From contig CALUXW010000001.1 of NCBI GenBank assembly GCA_944324865.1, positions 124,001 through 188,000 of the forward strand: a DNA stretch of 64,000 nucleotides, read 5' to 3'. The notes under the pieces were generated by a model. That model worked only from the letters and a program-made list of their open reading frames with translations. It ran no database searches and was not told the DNA's origin. Position numbers and translations under genes: made by a program. This document shows, piece after piece, positions 61,737 through 64,000 of this stretch; within the stretch, counting starts at the first letter, position 1, and each line of letters starts with the position of its first letter. The DNA comes from Candidatus Gastranaerophilales bacterium (lineage in GTDB: Bacteria; Cyanobacteriota; Vampirovibrionia; Gastranaerophilales; Gastranaerophilaceae).

Positions 61737-63455
61737 TTAAATTGCATTTTTGTTAATATCTTTTTTCTTGTCAGGATTTAAATTCATAATCTTTACAAGT
61801 TCAGTAGTAATATCTTTAAAAATAGGAGCAGCAACAGTAGAACCCCAAATTGCTTCACCTCCAGGACTGTCAACAACAACATATACCAGTATTTTCGGAT
61901 CACTTGCAGGCAAAAAGCCTACCATTGAAGTATACAACTTATTCGAATATCCAGCACCATTATCCAAAGGGCGACGTGATGTACCTGTTTTTGCAGCAAC
62001 ATAATATTCATCCATTTTTGCAATGTTCTTACCGTTTTCAATTGATTTAACCAGTATATCAGTCAAATCTTTTGCTGATTGTTCACTCATAACACGTCTT
62101 TGAACTACTTTTTGTTCTAAAAGTTCAGGAGTATATTTTATTACATGAGGAGTAATCCATATACCATTATTTGCAATTGCGGCAACAGCAGCAGCCATTT
62201 GTATCGCAGTAACTGATGCACCATAACCGTATCCCATAGCACCATGTGTCGCTACATCCCAGCTTTTAGGAGGAGGTAAAATTCCTGATGACTCACCGGG
62301 CAAATCAATTCCTGTCACATCGCCAAAATTAAAAGTTTTTAAAGTATCATAAAACTCTTGAGAACTCATCATTTGCGCAACTTTAGCACTTCCGACATTA
62401 CTTGAGTGTTCAAAAAGATAAACTAAATCAATCAATCCGGGATTTTTATTCTTGTAGTAATCGTAATTTTTAATTTCCCACCAACCAATTTTCATTTTTC
62501 CTGTATCAAGTATACGAGAATTTTTATTCACTTTACCATTTATCATGGCACAGGCAACAGTAATAACCTTAAATGTTGAACCAGGTGGATAAACATCTGT
62601 AATTGCCCAATTTTTCATATCAACCATTGAATATTTTTGATAATTATTAGGGTCATAATAAGGATATGCAGCAAGTGCCAAAACTTCGCCAGTCTTAGGG
62701 TCCATAACAATTACAGCACCTCTAAGGGCTTTAGTTCTTTGTACAGTTTTGTTTAAATATTTTTCACAAATATGTTGAACAGCAGAATCAATAGTAAGAT
62801 TAAGTGTTTTTCCTTTAATTGGTGCTGCTATATCCTCCGGATTAGTATTAAAATTATATATAACATCACCACGAGGTGTTTTTTCGTAAGTTATATTTTT
62901 ATCAAAATATTCGAGATAGTCTTTAGCAACATACTCAATACCTCCAGCCACGTCAGCATCAGCATTATAGTAACCAAGTACATGAGAGGCCAGACTTCCT
63001 TGCGGATAAACTCTTTTATTTTTTACTTCCAGGGATAATTCACGCAAACCTTTTGCTTTAATGGCTTCAGCAGTTTTTCTGTCAAGCGATTTTTTTATAG
63101 AAATTACGGGTTCGTCACCTGCAAGAGTTTTGGCAAGAGAAGAAACGGGTATATTTACAAGCGGAGATAGTATTTCAGCTAATTCTTGCGGAGTATGATC
63201 ATAATACATAGGATGAGCATACAAATTGAAAGAAGTGTTATCAGATGCTAATTTATAACCATTTCTATCTAAAATTTCACCACGTAAAACAAAAAGTTTT
63301 GATGCCCGCTGTTTTTTTGCACGATCACGATATTGTCTAATATCAAGAACTTGAATTAGAAACAAGTAAACAAGCAGTAATGCAATGAAAGTACTAAAAC
63401 CAAACTGCAAACATCCGATTCGCTTATCAAATTTTTTATATCTATCTTTGCTCAT
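61737..63455 (-). CDS. ftsI: Peptidoglycan transpeptidase FtsI (class B PBP)
   Basis: Septal penicillin-binding protein. About 572 residues with one N-terminal membrane helix (STFIALLLVYLFLIQVL), a PBP dimerisation domain and the transpeptidase domain. Catalytic motifs: STFK (in PPGSTFKVITV), SSN (in HSSNVGSAK) and KTG (in AAKTGTSRRP). The ATG at 63455 is preferred to the TTG at 63479, which lies inside the end of the ftsL-like gene. It is between the ftsL-like gene and murE, as in the standard division and cell-wall cluster. Confidence 0.94.
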   Translation of the reverse strand: MSKDRYKKFDKRIGCLQFGFSTFIALLLVYLFLIQVLDIRQYRDRAKKQRASKLFVLRGEILDRNGYKLASDNTSFNLYAHPMYYDHTPQELAEILSPLVNIPVSSLAKTLAGDEPVISIKKSLDRKTAEAIKAKGLRELSLEVKNKRVYPQGSLASHVLGYYNADADVAGGIEYVAKDYLEYFDKNITYEKTPRGDVIYNFNTNPEDIAAPIKGKTLNLTIDSAVQHICEKYLNKTVQRTKALRGAVIVMDPKTGEVLALAAYPYYDPNNYQKYSMVDMKNWAITDVYPPGSTFKVITVACAMINGKVNKNSRILDTGKMKIGWWEIKNYDYYKNKNPGLIDLVYLFEHSSNVGSAKVAQMMSSQEFYDTLKTFNFGDVTGIDLPGESSGILPPPKSWDVATHGAMGYGYGASVTAIQMAAAVAAIANNGIWITPHVIKYTPELLEQKVVQRRVMSEQSAKDLTDILVKSIENGKNIAKMDEYYVAAKTGTSRRPLDNGAGYSNKLYTSMVGFLPASDPKILVYVVVDSPGGEAIWGSTVAAPIFKDITTELVKIMNLNPDKKKDINKNAI

Positions 63456-63460
63456 AAAAT

Positions 63461-63979
63461 CTAATAGCCCATCGACCAAGCTTTTTTCTGAGCGTTGTCT
63501 TGATTTTCAAACCTGACACTGGGAATTTTTGCAGCAGAAAGTTCAACAACCTTGGTTGCACGATGTAACATATTAGATTTAGCAACCGCAATATCCACAT
63601 TGTAATATGACTGCAGATTATCTAGCTTATTTTGTAAATCTTCATTTTCATAATTTAGCGCAAGTGTCTCTTTCCTTATTTGATTTAACGAAACCTCACC
63701 CATGGTTACAAAATAATAACTCACCAAACAAACAAAAACCAAAAAGCCCAACATAGCACACAAAAAACTGTTAACACGGGCAATTGCCATTTCTTTATAA
63801 GATTTTTCTTTTGTAAAATAACCGCTAATTATTTGATTACCATTTGAAACACCTCGGCTAAGATTAAAATTTGTATCATTTGGGCGATAAGGACTACGCA
63901 TAATACCATGCAATTGCGGTTTTGAATTTTTGCCGTTTTTATTATTTTTATTATTTCTGTTAAAAGAAAGTGAACTCAA
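63461..63979 (-). CDS. FtsL/DivIC-like cell division protein
   Basis: 172 residues: a basic Asn/Lys-rich cytoplasmic tail (1-70), one membrane helix (SFLCAMLGFLVFVCLVSYYF, about 71-90), then a short coiled coil (LNQIRKETLALNYENEDLQN). Size, topology and position just before ftsI fit FtsL, a member of the septal ring trimer with FtsB and FtsQ. It starts at TTG with AGGAGA upstream. The 20 bases to the window end hold only this ribosome site. Confidence 0.8.
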   Translation of the reverse strand: MSSLSFNRNNKNNKNGKNSKPQLHGIMRSPYRPNDTNFNLSRGVSNGNQIISGYFTKEKSYKEMAIARVNSFLCAMLGFLVFVCLVSYYFVTMGEVSLNQIRKETLALNYENEDLQNKLDNLQSYYNVDIAVAKSNMLHRATKVVELSAAKIPSVRFENQDNAQKKAWSMGY

Positions 63980-64000
63980 GCTATCTCTCCTAAACTTAAA

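Overview
The window is a 64 kb piece of an AT-rich, strictly anaerobic, Gram-negative-type bacterial genome. My best guess is the gut non-photosynthetic sister lineage of Cyanobacteria (Melainabacteria/Vampirovibrionia, order Gastranaerophilales). Supports are: a long thiamine phosphate synthase with the extra N-terminal domain typical of Cyanobacteria; meso-DAP-type MurE; TolC, HlyD and AsmA outer-envelope proteins; glycyl-radical and [FeFe]-hydrogenase metabolism; and several unrecognised proteins that start M-[KR]-I and carry a short F-x-G motif near the N-terminus. No rRNA, CRISPR array, transposase or phage gene was seen. Three tRNA genes are present (Ser-CGA, Gln-UUG, Leu-CAG).

Layout. 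1-4.0 kb: start of pflB facing left, and to the right a cobalamin riboswitch followed by the class III ribonucleotide reductase pair nrdD-nrdG. 4.1-6.0 kb: an acidic coiled-coil/EF-hand protein. 6.0-9.1 kb: a DHA2 drug exporter, a DtxR-type repressor and a membrane protein behind a DtxR-like palindrome. 9.2-16.6 kb: mpg, a TolC-family protein, a sugar porter, the MEMO-AMMECR1 fusion with its divergent radical SAM partner, and an acyl-CoA ligase. 16.6-25.8 kb: a hydrogenase island with three different [FeFe] hydrogenases. On the minus strand lie a PAS-containing sensory-type enzyme, a SpoIIE-like phosphatase, two small [2Fe-2S] proteins and a group-B-like enzyme; on the plus strand lies the hydC-hydB-hydA set expected to form an electron-bifurcating enzyme. 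25.8-30.7 kb: tRNA-Ser, a DRE-TIM aldolase-like protein, an AsmA-like protein and a WG-repeat protein. 30.7-35.9 kb: a MarR-controlled EmrA/EmrB/TolC efflux locus whose emrB is broken, then a quinone reductase. 35.9-41.8 kb: an HNH-like protein, a serpin-like secreted protein, a small unknown, an orphan response regulator and a flavoprotein. 41.9-47.8 kb: two large paralogous acidic proteins with long Asp-Thr repeat tracts. 47.8-64 kb: mnmA, a uridine-kinase-like protein, tRNA-Gln, ogt, tRNA-Leu, a toroid-fold protein, gdhA, a membrane protein, thiE, an ECF sigma/anti-sigma pair, and a murA-murE-ftsI-ftsL envelope/division block.

How it fits together. Fermentation runs through pyruvate formate-lyase and the hydrogenases; deoxynucleotides come from oxygen-sensitive NrdD, with its translation probably shut down by adenosylcobalamin. 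The most striking regulatory observation is a nearly identical 24-bp palindrome at two loci 26 kb apart, one in the marR/tolC promoter and one in front of the second emrB-like exporter. It links the intact exporter to the efflux locus whose own emrB has two lesions. The most unusual proteins are the tandem Asp-Thr-repeat paralogs, which share a divergent LysM-like/globular core, exact DNA-level tandem duplications and the same C-terminal acidic tail.
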